Source: a bacterium (GTDB taxonomy: Bacteria > Armatimonadota > Zipacnadia > Zipacnadales > Zipacnadaceae). Taken from it: a DNA stretch of 64,000 nucleotides. The DNA is taken from assembly GCA_030603495.1 (NCBI GenBank), contig JAUVXR010000003.1:1-64000 (forward strand), written 5' to 3'. Below, piece after piece: positions 8,671 through 18,987 of the stretch. The first letter of the stretch is position 1, and the number at the start of each line of letters is the position of its first letter. A program made the position numbers and the translations under genes. A model generated the notes under the pieces. That model ran no database searches and was not told the origin of the DNA. It saw nothing but the letters and a program-made list of their open reading frames with translations.

Positions 8671-9289
8671 CAAGCGGCACAAACGAGGCTGGAAATCGTT
8701 TCAAAGACGAAAGCCAAGTCGCGAGCTTCGGGCTCGCATACTGATCGTCTGCGAGGGGGAAAAGACAGAACCTATCTACTTTCGGGCCCTCCGCAAGGAC
8801 AAGCAGTTGAGTGCTGCTGAGGTTGAGGCGGGCCCGAGTCCATATGGCACAGACCCAAGAAGCGTCGTGGACTGTGCGGTCGACCGGAAGAAGGAGGCGT
8901 TCGATGATAACGAACCGTATGACAAAGTGTGGTGCGTTTTCGACCGTGATCAACACGAGCGATTCAAGGAGGCGCTGAATCGAGCCGAGGCCCACGACAT
9001 TGGCGTAGCATTCTCCAATCCTTCGTTTGAACTGTGGTTCCTTCAGCACTTCAGATACTCGACCGCTTACATACACCGTGACAACGCTGTGTCTGAGCTC
9101 GAGCAACACATCCCTCACTACGATAAGTCAACGGATGTGTATGATTACATCCTGCCCCAACAGGGGTGCGCTGTTGATAACGCGAGGAGACTAGCGCAGT
9201 ATCACGTAGGGGTTAATGAGCCAACAGCGAATCCTTCGACCACGGTACACGAGCTAGTGACGGCACTGAACAAACTTGCCCAGTCCTGA
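8651..9289 (+). CDS. RloB-family (toprim-like) protein
   Basis: RILIVCEGEKTEPIYF, DKVWCVFDRDQHE, AFSNPSFELWFLQHF; overlaps upstream ATPase gene by 20 bp; TTG start with GGAG upstream. Confidence 0.85.
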   Translation: MPKRRSSKRHKRGWKSFQRRKPSRELRARILIVCEGEKTEPIYFRALRKDKQLSAAEVEAGPSPYGTDPRSVVDCAVDRKKEAFDDNEPYDKVWCVFDRDQHERFKEALNRAEAHDIGVAFSNPSFELWFLQHFRYSTAYIHRDNAVSELEQHIPHYDKSTDVYDYILPQQGCAVDNARRLAQYHVGVNEPTANPSTTVHELVTALNKLAQS

Positions 9290-9343
9290 GGGAATACGCC
9301 GGTCAGGATGGCTCCGGCATTTCACTAATTCCTTCTGCCTGCC

Positions 9344-11785
9344 TCAAGCGGTCATGGATGGTGCCCGGGTCAGTACAACCTCCCCCTCCTCCGCATCCAC
9401 GACAATCGTATCGCCTTCTTTGAACTCCCCGCGGAGGATGGCGCTGGAGATGGGGTTCTCGACAAGCTTCTGGATGGTCCGGCGTAGGGGGCGCGCGCCG
9501 TACTGGGGGTCGAAGCCCCGCTCGGCCAGTAGCTCGCGGCCCGCGTCGGTCAGCTCGATCCGCATCTGCCGATCCTCGAGCGACTTGGCCAGCCGGCCGA
9601 TCATCAGGTCCACGATCTGGCGGATCTCCTCGCGGGTGAGCGAGTGGAAGACGATGATCTCGTCAATGCGGTTGAGCAGCTCGGGGCGGAATGCCGCCCG
9701 CAGCGATTCCATCACGCGCTCCTGCATCATCTCATACTGCTCCTGGCGCTCGTCGGCACTGGCATCGGGATCGGGCGCGGTGATATACTCGCTGCCGATG
9801 TTCGAGGTCATTATGACGACGCTGTTGCTGAAGTCCACCGTCCGCCCGGCGTTGTCGGTGAGCCGGCCATCTTCCAGGATTTGCAGGAGGATGTTGAAGA
9901 CATCGGGGTGCGCCTTTTCGATCTCGTCCAGCAGTATGACCCGGTAGGGCCGCCGCCGGACGGCCTCAGTAAGCTGCCCGCCCTCCTCGTAGCCGATATA
10001 GCCCGGTGGCGCGCCGATCAGCCGGGAGACCGAGTGCTTCTCCATATACTCGGACATATCAATGCGCACCATCGCCTCTTCCTCGTCGAAGAGGAACTCC
10101 GCCAGGGCGCGGGCGAGCTCAGTCTTCCCCACCCCCGTCGGCCCCAGAAAGATGAATGAGCCGATGGGCCGCCGGGCATCACTGAGCCCCGCTCGGGCGC
10201 GGCGGATCGCCTCGGAGACGGCCACGACCGCCTCATCCTGGCCCTTCACCCGCTGATGGAGACGCTCTTCCATCTCCAGGAGCTTGCGGGCTTCCTCCTC
10301 GAACATGCGCGTGACCGGGATGCCGGTCCAGTCGGCGATTATCTGAGCCACGTCGTCGGCGTCCACGGTGTCATCAAGCTGCTCGACACCAGTCCACTTC
10401 GTCTCTGCCGCGGGCAGCTTGGCGTCCAGCTCATCAATCTGCTGCTTGATCCGCTCGGCTTCCTCGTAGCGCTGGCTACGCACCGCCTCCTCGCCCTGCT
10501 CACTCAACTCGGCGATCTGCTTGCGCAGCGCGTCGGGTCGCGGCGGCATGTTGTAGGTGTCAATGCGCAGCTTGCTGGCTGCTTCGTCAATGACATCAAT
10601 CGCTTTGTCGGGCAGGAAGCGGTCGGAGATGTAGCGCTCCGACAGTTGGGCAGCGGCATCCAGGGCGTCGTCGGAGATCTTCACGCCGTGGTGCTCTTCG
10701 TAGCGGTCGCGCAGCCCGTGGAGGATCTCGATGGTGTCCTCCACGCTGGGCTCGTCCACGAAGACGGGCTGGAAGCGCCGCTCCAGGGCCGGGTCCTTCT
10801 CGATGTGCTCGCGATACTCGTCGAGGGTCGTCGCGCCGATCGTGCGCAACTCGCCGCGGGACAGGGCCGGCTTGAGCATGTTGGAGGCATCCATTGCGCC
10901 CTCGGCTGCGCCCGCCCCGACTACGGTGTGCAGCTCGTCAATGAAGACAATAATCTCGTCCCCCGCCGCCGTGATCTCGTCAATGACGCCCTTGAGACGC
11001 TCCTCGAACTCGCCGCGATACTTGCTGCCTGCGACCATCGCGGCCAGGTCGAGCTGCACCAGCCGCTTGCCGTGAAGCATCTCCGGCACCTCGCCGGTCA
11101 CGATCTCCTGCGCCAGGCCTTCGGCGATAGCGGTTTTACCCACGCCGGCATCCCCGATCAGCACCGGATTGTTCTTGGTGCGCCGCGACAGTACCTGGAT
11201 TACCCGCCGAATCTCCTGCTCCCGGCCGATGACCGGATCCAGCTTGCCCTCGCGGGCCATCTGGGTCAGGTCCCGGGAATAGCGCTCCAGTGCTTCGTAC
11301 TTGGCCTCGGCCGAGGCGTCGCTCACGGTGTGGGCACCGCGAATCTGCTGGAGGGCCTGGAGTGCATTCTCCGTGGTTAGCCCCTCCTGAAGCAGTACCT
11401 TCGCCGACTCGGTCTGGCCGTCCTCAAGAATTGCCAGCAGGATATGCTCAGCGGCGATGAAAGTGTCGCCCATCTTCTGCGCCTGCTGCCAGGCGACATC
11501 CAGTATCCGGTTGGCGTTGGGTGTGATATAGATCTGCTGCGTGTCTCCACCCCCGCCGACCTGCACCTGGGGCCGCTTGCCCAGCTCGCGCTCCAGCCTA
11601 TCCGTCACCCCGTCAGCAGCAACGCTGGCGGCTTGAAGCACGCGGGGCACCACACCCTCTTCCTGCTCCAGCAGCGCCAACAGGATATGCTCGGTATCAA
11701 GCTGATTGTGCTGATAGCGCTGGAGTATCTGCTGACTGTGCGCTATCGCTTCCTTGGTCTGATTAGTAAACCGTTCAAAGTCCAT
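9344..11785 (-). CDS. clpC: ClpC/ClpB-type AAA+ ATPase
   Basis: Two AAA modules ([30 protein letters not shown]), Clp N-domain, short middle region with UVR-like segment; 813 aa. Confidence 0.85.
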   Translation of the reverse strand: MDFERFTNQTKEAIAHSQQILQRYQHNQLDTEHILLALLEQEEGVVPRVLQAASVAADGVTDRLERELGKRPQVQVGGGGDTQQIYITPNANRILDVAWQQAQKMGDTFIAAEHILLAILEDGQTESAKVLLQEGLTTENALQALQQIRGAHTVSDASAEAKYEALERYSRDLTQMAREGKLDPVIGREQEIRRVIQVLSRRTKNNPVLIGDAGVGKTAIAEGLAQEIVTGEVPEMLHGKRLVQLDLAAMVAGSKYRGEFEERLKGVIDEITAAGDEIIVFIDELHTVVGAGAAEGAMDASNMLKPALSRGELRTIGATTLDEYREHIEKDPALERRFQPVFVDEPSVEDTIEILHGLRDRYEEHHGVKISDDALDAAAQLSERYISDRFLPDKAIDVIDEAASKLRIDTYNMPPRPDALRKQIAELSEQGEEAVRSQRYEEAERIKQQIDELDAKLPAAETKWTGVEQLDDTVDADDVAQIIADWTGIPVTRMFEEEARKLLEMEERLHQRVKGQDEAVVAVSEAIRRARAGLSDARRPIGSFIFLGPTGVGKTELARALAEFLFDEEEAMVRIDMSEYMEKHSVSRLIGAPPGYIGYEEGGQLTEAVRRRPYRVILLDEIEKAHPDVFNILLQILEDGRLTDNAGRTVDFSNSVVIMTSNIGSEYITAPDPDASADERQEQYEMMQERVMESLRAAFRPELLNRIDEIIVFHSLTREEIRQIVDLMIGRLAKSLEDRQMRIELTDAGRELLAERGFDPQYGARPLRRTIQKLVENPISSAILRGEFKEGDTIVVDAEEGEVVLTRAPSMTA

Positions 11786-11807
11786 AGCCTCACCGGCCTT
11801 GGAGTTG

Positions 11808-12620
11808 CTATTTCTCTACTCTGTGCAACTCCTTCTCTTTGTCTGACCGCAAGTCAGCCGCGTCGAAGTCCGCTTGCTCGGGCAAGACCATATAGAACGA
11901 GCGGGTGTAATCAATCTCGACTACAGCCTCGCGCACGCGGCATTCCAGCAGGTGCCCGCCCGAGGTGCGGTCTTCGTCGAGAAAGTGCAGGTGATACCCG
12001 GCCACATTCACGCCCTTCATATACTCCGGCATCCAGAAGCCGACCAGCGTCCCCCGGACGTTGCGGAACTCGAAGACCGATTGGTCTTTAATCGCCTCTA
12101 CCAGCTTGGGATAGGGGCGCTGCTGCGCTGGCACGCTGCGCGCCTTCACGTAGTCGAACTGCCCGGTAACCTTGATGGCATAGCAGATATTCGGCGTCGG
12201 TAGCGTCTTTTCAATCAACTGCTGGAGATCGTCGTAAGTCCGCACTCGATCAATGACGGCGCTCTGGTCGGTATCGAAAAAGGTGACCACGGCGAACGGC
12301 GTCTGCCATCTATCGGGCACACGATTGGCGACGCCCTGCGCGTTGATCTGGTAGAAATCACCGCCGAACCCAATCATCTCACCGTCGAGCCTATTGAAGG
12401 TTCCCAAGCCAAAATCGCCGTGCCGGTGCAGCTCCCCGAAGGTCACCGGCCCATCGTAGACCCCCTCCAGCAGCGCGCCGATGGTGGACACTTGGAACAG
12501 TACGTCCCGATCCTCCGTTGACTGTGCCTCCGCGGCGAAGGCCCAAGCTGTCGAAAGGACCGCCAATGCTATCGCAATTGCCACAGCTCGAAGTCTCACG
12601 GCATTACTCCTCGTCTGCAT
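11808..12620 (-). CDS. Exported alpha-acetolactate decarboxylase
   Basis: STIGALLEGVYDGPVTFGELHRHGDFGLGTFNRLDGEM and GYHLHFLDEDRTSGGHLL (H-x-H-x10-H metal ligands); Sec-type signal peptide. Confidence 0.88.
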   Translation of the reverse strand: MQTRSNAVRLRAVAIAIALAVLSTAWAFAAEAQSTEDRDVLFQVSTIGALLEGVYDGPVTFGELHRHGDFGLGTFNRLDGEMIGFGGDFYQINAQGVANRVPDRWQTPFAVVTFFDTDQSAVIDRVRTYDDLQQLIEKTLPTPNICYAIKVTGQFDYVKARSVPAQQRPYPKLVEAIKDQSVFEFRNVRGTLVGFWMPEYMKGVNVAGYHLHFLDEDRTSGGHLLECRVREAVVEIDYTRSFYMVLPEQADFDAADLRSDKEKELHRVEK

Positions 12621-12870
12621 CAGTATCAACCTCTCTTTCGGCCAGTATCTCCCGGGCAAACTCTTCGTGATCGGGCGGGACGACTACATGGATGCGCTCT
12701 GCTGCGGGGATACGCGGTATCAGCCAGGAGGTCAATGCGCCGCTGGGAAAGCGCCGCGCCGGGATGCCGCTGCCCTGCAGCTTGGAGACCGCCAGATCCG
12801 CCGCCACTCCCATATCAATGGCCGTGAACTCAGCGACTACTACCCACTCTTGGCGCTCGTCGCTGCTCAT
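12604..12870 (-). CDS. DUF2007-like putative signal-transducing protein
   Basis: WVVVAEFTAIDMGVAADLAVSKLQGSGIPAR...HVVVPPDHEEFAREIL. Confidence 0.6.
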   Translation of the reverse strand: MSSDERQEWVVVAEFTAIDMGVAADLAVSKLQGSGIPARRFPSGALTSWLIPRIPAAERIHVVVPPDHEEFAREILAEREVDTDADEE

Positions 12871-12888
12871 TGGGCTCCTGCCTAACCC

Positions 12889-13263
12889 CTATCCCGCCTC
12901 AGTTTCTCCGCCGGTCACCTCTACCCGCGTTACCTCCGGCTGGCTGGCCGGCTTTAGTCGGCGGGGGCCATGCTCGATATGATGGCGCAGGCGCTCCACC
13001 TCTGCCTGGAGGTCTTCGATCTGTTCGAGCAGGTTCAAGATGACCTCCACCCCCGCCAGGTTTACGCCCATCTCCTGGGTGAGGCGCTTGATCTGGCGCA
13101 GTCGTTCGATGTCCTGGTCCGAATATAGTCGAACATTACTCTCCGCGCGGTGGGGCTCCAACAGACCCATTCGCTCGTAGGTGCGCAGCGTCTGGGGATG
13201 ACACTCCACCAGCCGTGCGGCAATGCTTATATGATACAAAGGTTCGTTGCGTGTTTGATCCAT
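12889..13263 (-). CDS. hspR: MerR-family heat-shock regulator HspR
   Basis: PLYHISIAARLVECHPQTLRTYERMGLLEPHR...SNVRLYSDQDIERLRQI; directly follows dnaJ. Confidence 0.9.
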   Translation of the reverse strand: MDQTRNEPLYHISIAARLVECHPQTLRTYERMGLLEPHRAESNVRLYSDQDIERLRQIKRLTQEMGVNLAGVEVILNLLEQIEDLQAEVERLRHHIEHGPRRLKPASQPEVTRVEVTGGETEAG

Positions 13264-13290
13264 GTATCGCCACTCCTAGCTCGCGCCGTG

Positions 13291-14409
13291 CTACAGCCCT
13301 TGCGGCAGATCTGCGCGCGGGTCCTCCATCCGGGTCTGTGCCAGTTTGTCAACCAGCTCGCGCTGCTCGTGCGTCAGCTTCCTGGGGGTGGTGATGTATA
13401 CCTCGACATATTGATCGCCGCGCCCCTTACCGTCCAGCTTCGGCGCACCCTGTCCCCGCAGTCGGAATCTCTGCCCGCTGCGCGTGCCTGCCGGTATCTT
13501 CAGGCTTACCTGGCCGTTGACAGTGGGCACCCGAATGGTGGCGCCCTGCACCGCCTCAACAAACGTTATGGGCACTTTGATGCGGGTGTCGTCGCCGTCC
13601 CGCTTGAAGAAATCGTGCGCCTGGACCTCGATCTCCAGGATCAAGTCGCCGCTAGCGCCCCCGCGAAAGCCGCGTCCGCCTTCGCCGGCCAGCCGCAGCT
13701 TATGGCCCGACTGGACTCCGGGCGGGATCTTCACGTCAATCTTGCGGGTGCGGGAGACTTCGCCACCCCCCCGGCACTTGGCGCAGGTCGCGGTTATTAT
13801 CTCTCCCGACCCCTGGCACTGAGGACAAGTTGCCTGGAAGCTGAAGACACCGCCGCTCTGCTGACTGACTCCACTGCCGCCGCATGTTGGGCAGGTAGTT
13901 GCTTTGCCACCCAACCCATCACATTCCGGGCAGCGATCAGCCACGGTCAGTGTCAAAGTCTTCTGGATGCCCCGGACGGCATCGGCAAAGCTCACTGGCA
14001 GTTGGTAGTGAATGTCCTGACCCCGCTGGAGCTGCTGTGCAACACGGGTGCGGCGTCGCCCGGCGCTGACCCCAATGTTGCCGAACATGTCCCCGAAGAT
14101 GTCGGCGAAGCTGCCCGAGCCGAAATGCTCATAGACGAAGGTGCCGAAATCCTGCGCGCTGGCCTGCCCACTGGCCCGGGCCTGCTGGTAGGCGTGGCCG
14201 AACCGATCGTACTGCCCACGCTTCTCTTTGTTCGAGAGCACCTCGTACGCCTGGCTGATTTCTTTGTACTTCTGCTCGGCGGCCTCATCACCGGGATTGA
14301 CATCGGGATGATACTTGCGAGCCTGACGCCGGTAAGCCTTCTTGATATCCTTTTGCGAGGCGTTCCGGTCTGCTCCGAGCACCTCGTAGAAGTCAACATC
14401 TGATCTCAT
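13291..14409 (-). CDS. dnaJ: Chaperone DnaJ
   Basis: J-domain ([35 protein letters not shown]) and four CxxCxGxG-type zinc motifs. Confidence 0.96.
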   Translation of the reverse strand: MRSDVDFYEVLGADRNASQKDIKKAYRRQARKYHPDVNPGDEAAEQKYKEISQAYEVLSNKEKRGQYDRFGHAYQQARASGQASAQDFGTFVYEHFGSGSFADIFGDMFGNIGVSAGRRRTRVAQQLQRGQDIHYQLPVSFADAVRGIQKTLTLTVADRCPECDGLGGKATTCPTCGGSGVSQQSGGVFSFQATCPQCQGSGEIITATCAKCRGGGEVSRTRKIDVKIPPGVQSGHKLRLAGEGGRGFRGGASGDLILEIEVQAHDFFKRDGDDTRIKVPITFVEAVQGATIRVPTVNGQVSLKIPAGTRSGQRFRLRGQGAPKLDGKGRGDQYVEVYITTPRKLTHEQRELVDKLAQTRMEDPRADLPQGL

Positions 14410-14473
14410 TTAGGCGCTGTTCCGTTCGGTGAGCTTATGGACATGCACTCGGCAGTATCACGGCTGAATCTGA

Positions 14474-14496
14474 GGGGGCCGGCTGGGCCGGCCCCC
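14474..14496 (-). other. Strong GC hairpin in the dnaK-dnaJ spacer
   Basis: GGGGGCCGGC-TGG-GCCGGCCCCC, perfect 10-bp stem, no U-tract. Confidence 0.75.
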
Positions 14497-14503
14497 TGGT
14501 AGT

Positions 14504-16381
14504 TTACTCTTCGTCAGTCGCTTCGAACTCGGCGTCAATGACGTCGTCGTCGCCGCCGGCGGCACTGGCCGTAGGCTCGCCAGTCGTGCCTTCGGCCTCC
14601 TGGGCCGGTTGGGCCTCTTGTGCGGCGGCTTGCTCATACATTCGCTGGGAGACCGCGGAGAAGGCCTGATTGGCGTCGTCTATCGCGGCGCGCATGGCGG
14701 CAGCATCGTCGCCCTTAGCTACCTCGCGCAGGGCTTCGATCTTCTGCCGAATCGTCTGGGCCTCCTCTTCGGGCACCTTGTCGCCCAGATCATTAAGCGT
14801 CTTCTCAAGCTGGTAGGCGACCGAGTCGGCCTGGTTGCGGGCGTCGGCCAACTCGCGGAAGGCCTCGTCCTCGGACTCATGCTGCTTGGCATCTTCGACC
14901 ATCTCCGTGATCTGTTGATCATCAAGCTGCCCGGAGCCGGTAATCGTGATATCTTGCTCCTTGGCAGTGGCCTTGTCCTGCGCCGTGACGTGCAGAATGC
15001 CGTTGGCGTCAATATCGAAGCGCACTTCGATCTGCGGAATACCGCGCGGCGCGGGGGGGACACCAGTGAGATGGAACTTGCCCAGCGACTTGTTCTGGCT
15101 GGCCCGGGAGCGCTCGCCTTGCAGGACGTTGATCTCCACGCTGGTTTGCATGTCCGAGGCGGTCGAGTATATCCGCGATTCTTGAGTAGGGATATTGGTG
15201 TTACGCGAGATGACAACGTCCGCCACGTCGCCTAGCGTCTCGACACCCAGGCTCAGCGGGGTGACGTCCATCAGTACGATGTCCTGGGCCTCATCGGTGA
15301 GCACCGCCGCCTGGATCGCTGCGCCGCATGCCACCACCTCATCAGGGTTGATGTCCTTGCGCGGCTCCTTGCCGGTCAACTCGGTCACCAACGCCTGGAC
15401 TATCGGCATGCGCGTCGAGCCACCCACCAGAATGACTTCACCCAGTTCGCCTTTGCCAACGCCGGCCTCTTCCATCGCATCCTTGACTGCAACTTCGGTC
15501 TTGCGCACCAGGTCACCGATTAGCTCTTCCAGCTTGGCCCGGGTGATTGTCATCTCCAGGTGCTTGGGCCCTTCGCCTTCTACGGAGGTAATGAAGGGCA
15601 GACTGATATTGCTCTGGACCGTAGTGGATAGCTCGCACTTAGTCTTCTCGGCGGCTTCCTTCAGGCGCTGCAAGGCCTGGCGGTCCTGACGCAGATCAAT
15701 ACCGGTGTCCTTCTTAAACTCGTCGGCGATGTACTCCACCAGTCGCTCGTCGAAGTCGTCCCCACCGAGCTGGGTGTCGCCCGAGGTGCTCAGCACATGG
15801 TAGGCGTCGCGCTCGTCCCCGGCGGCGATCTCAACGTCGAGCACAGAGACGTCGAAGGTCCCGCCACCCAGATCATAGACCAGGATCGTTTTCTCGCCCT
15901 GGGCCATACCCCGGCCGTAGGCTAGTGCGGCCGCAGTAGGCTCATTGATGATGCGCAGCACATTCAGCCCCGCGATTTCGCCGGCCTGCTTGGTTGCAGT
16001 GCGTTGGTCATCGTTGAAATATGCCGGGACCGTGACCACCGCGTCTGTGACTTGCTCCCCCAGGTAGGCTTCTGCATCGCTCTTCAGCTTCTGCAGAACC
16101 ATCGCCGAGATCTGCTCGGGAGTGTAGTCCTTGCCGTCAATGGTATGGGGGTTGCGCGTGCCCATCTCCCGCTTGATCGAGGCCACGCTGCGCTCGGGGT
16201 TAAGCACCATCTGGCGCTTGGCTGACTGTCCCACCAGCCGCTCGCCGCTCTGGGAGAACCCCACCACCGAGGGGGTTACCCGGCCACCTTCGGGATTGAT
16301 GATGACCTTGGGCTCGCCTGCCTCCAGTACGGCTACGCAGGAATTAGTCGTGCCCAGGTCAATGCCAATAGCTTTTGCCAC
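14504..16381 (-). CDS. dnaK: Molecular chaperone DnaK (Hsp70)
   Basis: [17 protein letters not shown]; full-length 625 aa. Confidence 0.98.
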   Translation of the reverse strand: MAKAIGIDLGTTNSCVAVLEAGEPKVIINPEGGRVTPSVVGFSQSGERLVGQSAKRQMVLNPERSVASIKREMGTRNPHTIDGKDYTPEQISAMVLQKLKSDAEAYLGEQVTDAVVTVPAYFNDDQRTATKQAGEIAGLNVLRIINEPTAAALAYGRGMAQGEKTILVYDLGGGTFDVSVLDVEIAAGDERDAYHVLSTSGDTQLGGDDFDERLVEYIADEFKKDTGIDLRQDRQALQRLKEAAEKTKCELSTTVQSNISLPFITSVEGEGPKHLEMTITRAKLEELIGDLVRKTEVAVKDAMEEAGVGKGELGEVILVGGSTRMPIVQALVTELTGKEPRKDINPDEVVACGAAIQAAVLTDEAQDIVLMDVTPLSLGVETLGDVADVVISRNTNIPTQESRIYSTASDMQTSVEINVLQGERSRASQNKSLGKFHLTGVPPAPRGIPQIEVRFDIDANGILHVTAQDKATAKEQDITITGSGQLDDQQITEMVEDAKQHESEDEAFRELADARNQADSVAYQLEKTLNDLGDKVPEEEAQTIRQKIEALREVAKGDDAAAMRAAIDDANQAFSAVSQRMYEQAAAQEAQPAQEAEGTTGEPTASAAGGDDDVIDAEFEATDEE

Positions 16382-16466
16382 TTCAGTTCACCACCTTGTT
16401 TAGTGTGTAACGTTAGGCTGGCTGAACGGTCTATCCATGTTCGCACAACTATTCTAATCATGGATA

Positions 16467-16495
16467 TTATACATCTTTAGTCCTATATTGTCAAG
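16467..16495 (-). promoter_or_regulatory. Consensus sigma70 promoter for the dnaK operon
   Basis: Minus strand TTGACA - 17 bp - TATAAT. Confidence 0.85.
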
Positions 16496-16501
16496 GACTA
16501 T
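16479..16501. promoter_or_regulatory. Inverted repeat overlapping the dnaK -35 box, candidate HspR operator
   Basis: TAGTCCT-ATATTGTCA-AGGACTA, perfect 7-bp arms, 9-nt spacer. Confidence 0.65.
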
Positions 16502-16696
16502 TAGCTGTATGCGTTAAAGTTCTTTTCTTCTGACGTTCTCCGGTGGACATTGGTTCGCTTCAGTATGGCTGGAGAATAGAGAGAGGACACAGCAGGGGTG
16601 CGGCCTCCTTACGGAAATGAGCTCGGCCGTCGACGCCGCCTGTGGGCAACTGCGCGCCAGAGCACCTAGCACCTCCGTGCCCAGCAGAGCTACTCC

Positions 16697-18244
16697 TCAA
16701 AGCTCCTCCAGATACTCCTTCGGCACCATATTCCCCACGTTCAGGATGAGCTTGGGGTCGAGGGCCTGCTTGGCGCGGGCAATTTGCATAACCCCCTCCT
16801 TGCCGTACATTAGCTCCAGATAGGGCATGATATGCCCGTCCACGGTGATCATCTTCTTGCCCACGCCGTGTTCGCCGGAGATGGTTCCGCCGAAGGCAAT
16901 CGCCTGCTTAGCCAGGTCAGCGTAAAGCTGCTTTACAAAGCTCAGTTCGTCTTGACCGTGGCTCATGAACTCAACGTGCAAGTGGTAGTCGCCGATGTGG
17001 CCGAATACCAGGTAGTACATTCCCTCCCGCGGGAACTTCTCCCGAAAGGCAGCGCCTGCAGCGTGATAAGCCCCGAGCATCTCGGAAAACTTGTCGGCTG
17101 GGACGACAAAGTCGGTGATCCATGCCTGGCTGTCGTGACGGCGCAGGTAGCTGTGGACCTCATCGGGCAGTGAATGGCGGAAGTCCTTCTGCTCGCGCCT
17201 ATCCTGGTCCGTCTCGGCGAACCAGTCTTCGGCGCAATTGTTAGCGTCGAGTGCCGCCATAAGCGGGTCAATGTCATCTAGTGCACCGGCCACCTCGATG
17301 TAGGCAGCCGCTGCGAAGTCTTTGCCCGTGAGTGCTTCGTGTTCTATGAAATCAAGTGAATTGGCGTCGAAGTACTCAATGGACAGCACGGCTATGTCAC
17401 CACGCTGGCCGGCGCCCCGCACGTCTTCCACGAAACTCAAGGCGTCAGTCTCACTGTTGAAGAAGGCGATTTCGCCGACTATACTCTCTGGCCGCGCGGT
17501 GAGTTTCAGGTGTACCTCAGTTATCACGCCCAATATGCCGTCGCTGCCGATGAACAGGTCGAGTAGGTCCATTCCTGGGCCAGCGTAGAGGCCTGCGGCG
17601 TTCTTGACCTGAGGCATCTGGTAGGTAGGCACCGGCACAGTGTATTCGGCCCCGGATTCGCTGGTGAAGCGGAGCTGGTCGTCGGCAGCGGTTACCTCGC
17701 CGCGACTAACGCTCAGGGTATCGCCGGTCGGCAGCACTAGCCGCAGGCCCAGCACCCAGTTGCGGGTAGCACCGTAGTGGAAGGTACGTGCGCCGGACGC
17801 ATTGCAGGCGATGTTAGCACCGAGGAAGCCGGACTTCTCGGTAGGGTCGGGCGGATAGAGCAGGCCCTCGGGGAGCATCTCATCGAGTAGCTCCGTGGAG
17901 ACGCCCGCCGGGACGTAGGCCTCCTGGCGCTTCTCGTCAACGTAGATGGTGTACTGCTTACCGAGCTGGTCGGCATCAATGCGGGTCAGATCGCGGTTTC
18001 GGGCCGTACAAAGGTTCTCAGTAGCAACGACTATCCCGCCGTGAATGGGCACGCGGCCGCCACTGAGGCCGGTTCCGGCTCCCGATATGGTCACCAAGTC
18101 ACCGTTCTCATTGCTCTGCGTTAGCAGGCCAGCCAGTTCGGCCTCAGACTGGGGATAATGGACTGCTTCTATATTCTCTGCGTGGCAAATCCCGCTTTCG
18201 TCGGTAGCAAACTCCGCGAGGGTTGCCGCATCGGTTTGCTTCAT
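16697..18244 (-). CDS. FAD-binding oxidase (D-lactate dehydrogenase/GlcD-like)
   Basis: VTISGAGTGLSGGRVPIHGGIVVAT FAD motif; HIGDYHLH; GEHGVGK. Confidence 0.88.
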   Translation of the reverse strand: MKQTDAATLAEFATDESGICHAENIEAVHYPQSEAELAGLLTQSNENGDLVTISGAGTGLSGGRVPIHGGIVVATENLCTARNRDLTRIDADQLGKQYTIYVDEKRQEAYVPAGVSTELLDEMLPEGLLYPPDPTEKSGFLGANIACNASGARTFHYGATRNWVLGLRLVLPTGDTLSVSRGEVTAADDQLRFTSESGAEYTVPVPTYQMPQVKNAAGLYAGPGMDLLDLFIGSDGILGVITEVHLKLTARPESIVGEIAFFNSETDALSFVEDVRGAGQRGDIAVLSIEYFDANSLDFIEHEALTGKDFAAAAYIEVAGALDDIDPLMAALDANNCAEDWFAETDQDRREQKDFRHSLPDEVHSYLRRHDSQAWITDFVVPADKFSEMLGAYHAAGAAFREKFPREGMYYLVFGHIGDYHLHVEFMSHGQDELSFVKQLYADLAKQAIAFGGTISGEHGVGKKMITVDGHIMPYLELMYGKEGVMQIARAKQALDPKLILNVGNMVPKEYLEEL

Positions 18245-18255
18245 AGTAACTGTAC

Positions 18256-18987
18256 CTACCTAAGAGTGGTCATCGCTGCATCGCTGTTGGGTCCTACCAT
18301 AGCCTGAGGCCCGGGATGATAGTCGAGTTCCCACTTGAGCACTGCTCCGTGGTAGACGCCGCTGTAATCGCCCCCGTAGCCCCGGCCGCTGCCGCTGGTG
18401 ATAGTAGCTGGTATCCATGTGGCGTGCGAGTCGACGAAAACGAAATTCGCCGCCAGGGTGTGAAGGGTGGGAGCATGGTGCACCGAAGCCTGCCAAAGAT
18501 ATGTATCATCCTCGAGTATACCTTCACCCGACCAGGTCGAGGCGCTATCGGCCAGTATCGCCAATGAGGAGGGGTGAATCATCATCTTTCGACAGTCTAT
18601 CTGTTCGCTCGGAATCAGGTACTGGTTAATGCCGTAGCTGATATCGAAGCCCGCATCGGGCAGTTCGCCGTGGTCGTAACGGCCGAGACTTGAGCTTGGG
18701 CAGCGGAAGATCTCCTCACTATGGATATACGGCTGCAGAGTTACCGCCCAGTGCTGCAGGTTGGCGTCGCCCCCGACAGGACAGTAGGGACCACCACTGT
18801 GGTCTTCGACGTATTGCCCCAGAGCTATCCCGATTTGCCTGAGATTGTTGAGACACTTCACTTGACCAGCTTTCTGCTTTGCCCGGGAGAACACCGGAAA
18901 AAGGATCGCTGCCACTACCGCGATTATCGCCATTACTACCAGCAGCTCAATTAACGTGAATCCCCTATCTCGCTTCATGACCATCAC
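18256..18987 (-). CDS. Prepilin-type N-terminal methylation, DUF1559-like pseudopilin
   Basis: RGFTLIELLVVMAIIAVVAAILFPVFSRAKQKA; NNLRQIGIALGQY; FVDSHATW. Confidence 0.85.
   Translation of the reverse strand: MMVMKRDRGFTLIELLVVMAIIAVVAAILFPVFSRAKQKAGQVKCLNNLRQIGIALGQYVEDHSGGPYCPVGGDANLQHWAVTLQPYIHSEEIFRCPSSSLGRYDHGELPDAGFDISYGINQYLIPSEQIDCRKMMIHPSSLAILADSASTWSGEGILEDDTYLWQASVHHAPTLHTLAANFVFVDSHATWIPATITSGSGRGYGGDYSGVYHGAVLKWELDYHPGPQAMVGPNSDAAMTTLR

Noticed and set aside
10256-11380. 374-aa plus-strand ORF
   Set aside because: Antisense to clp; composition artefact of high GC.
13150-14403. 417-aa plus-strand ORF
   Set aside because: Antisense to dnaJ and the start of hspR.
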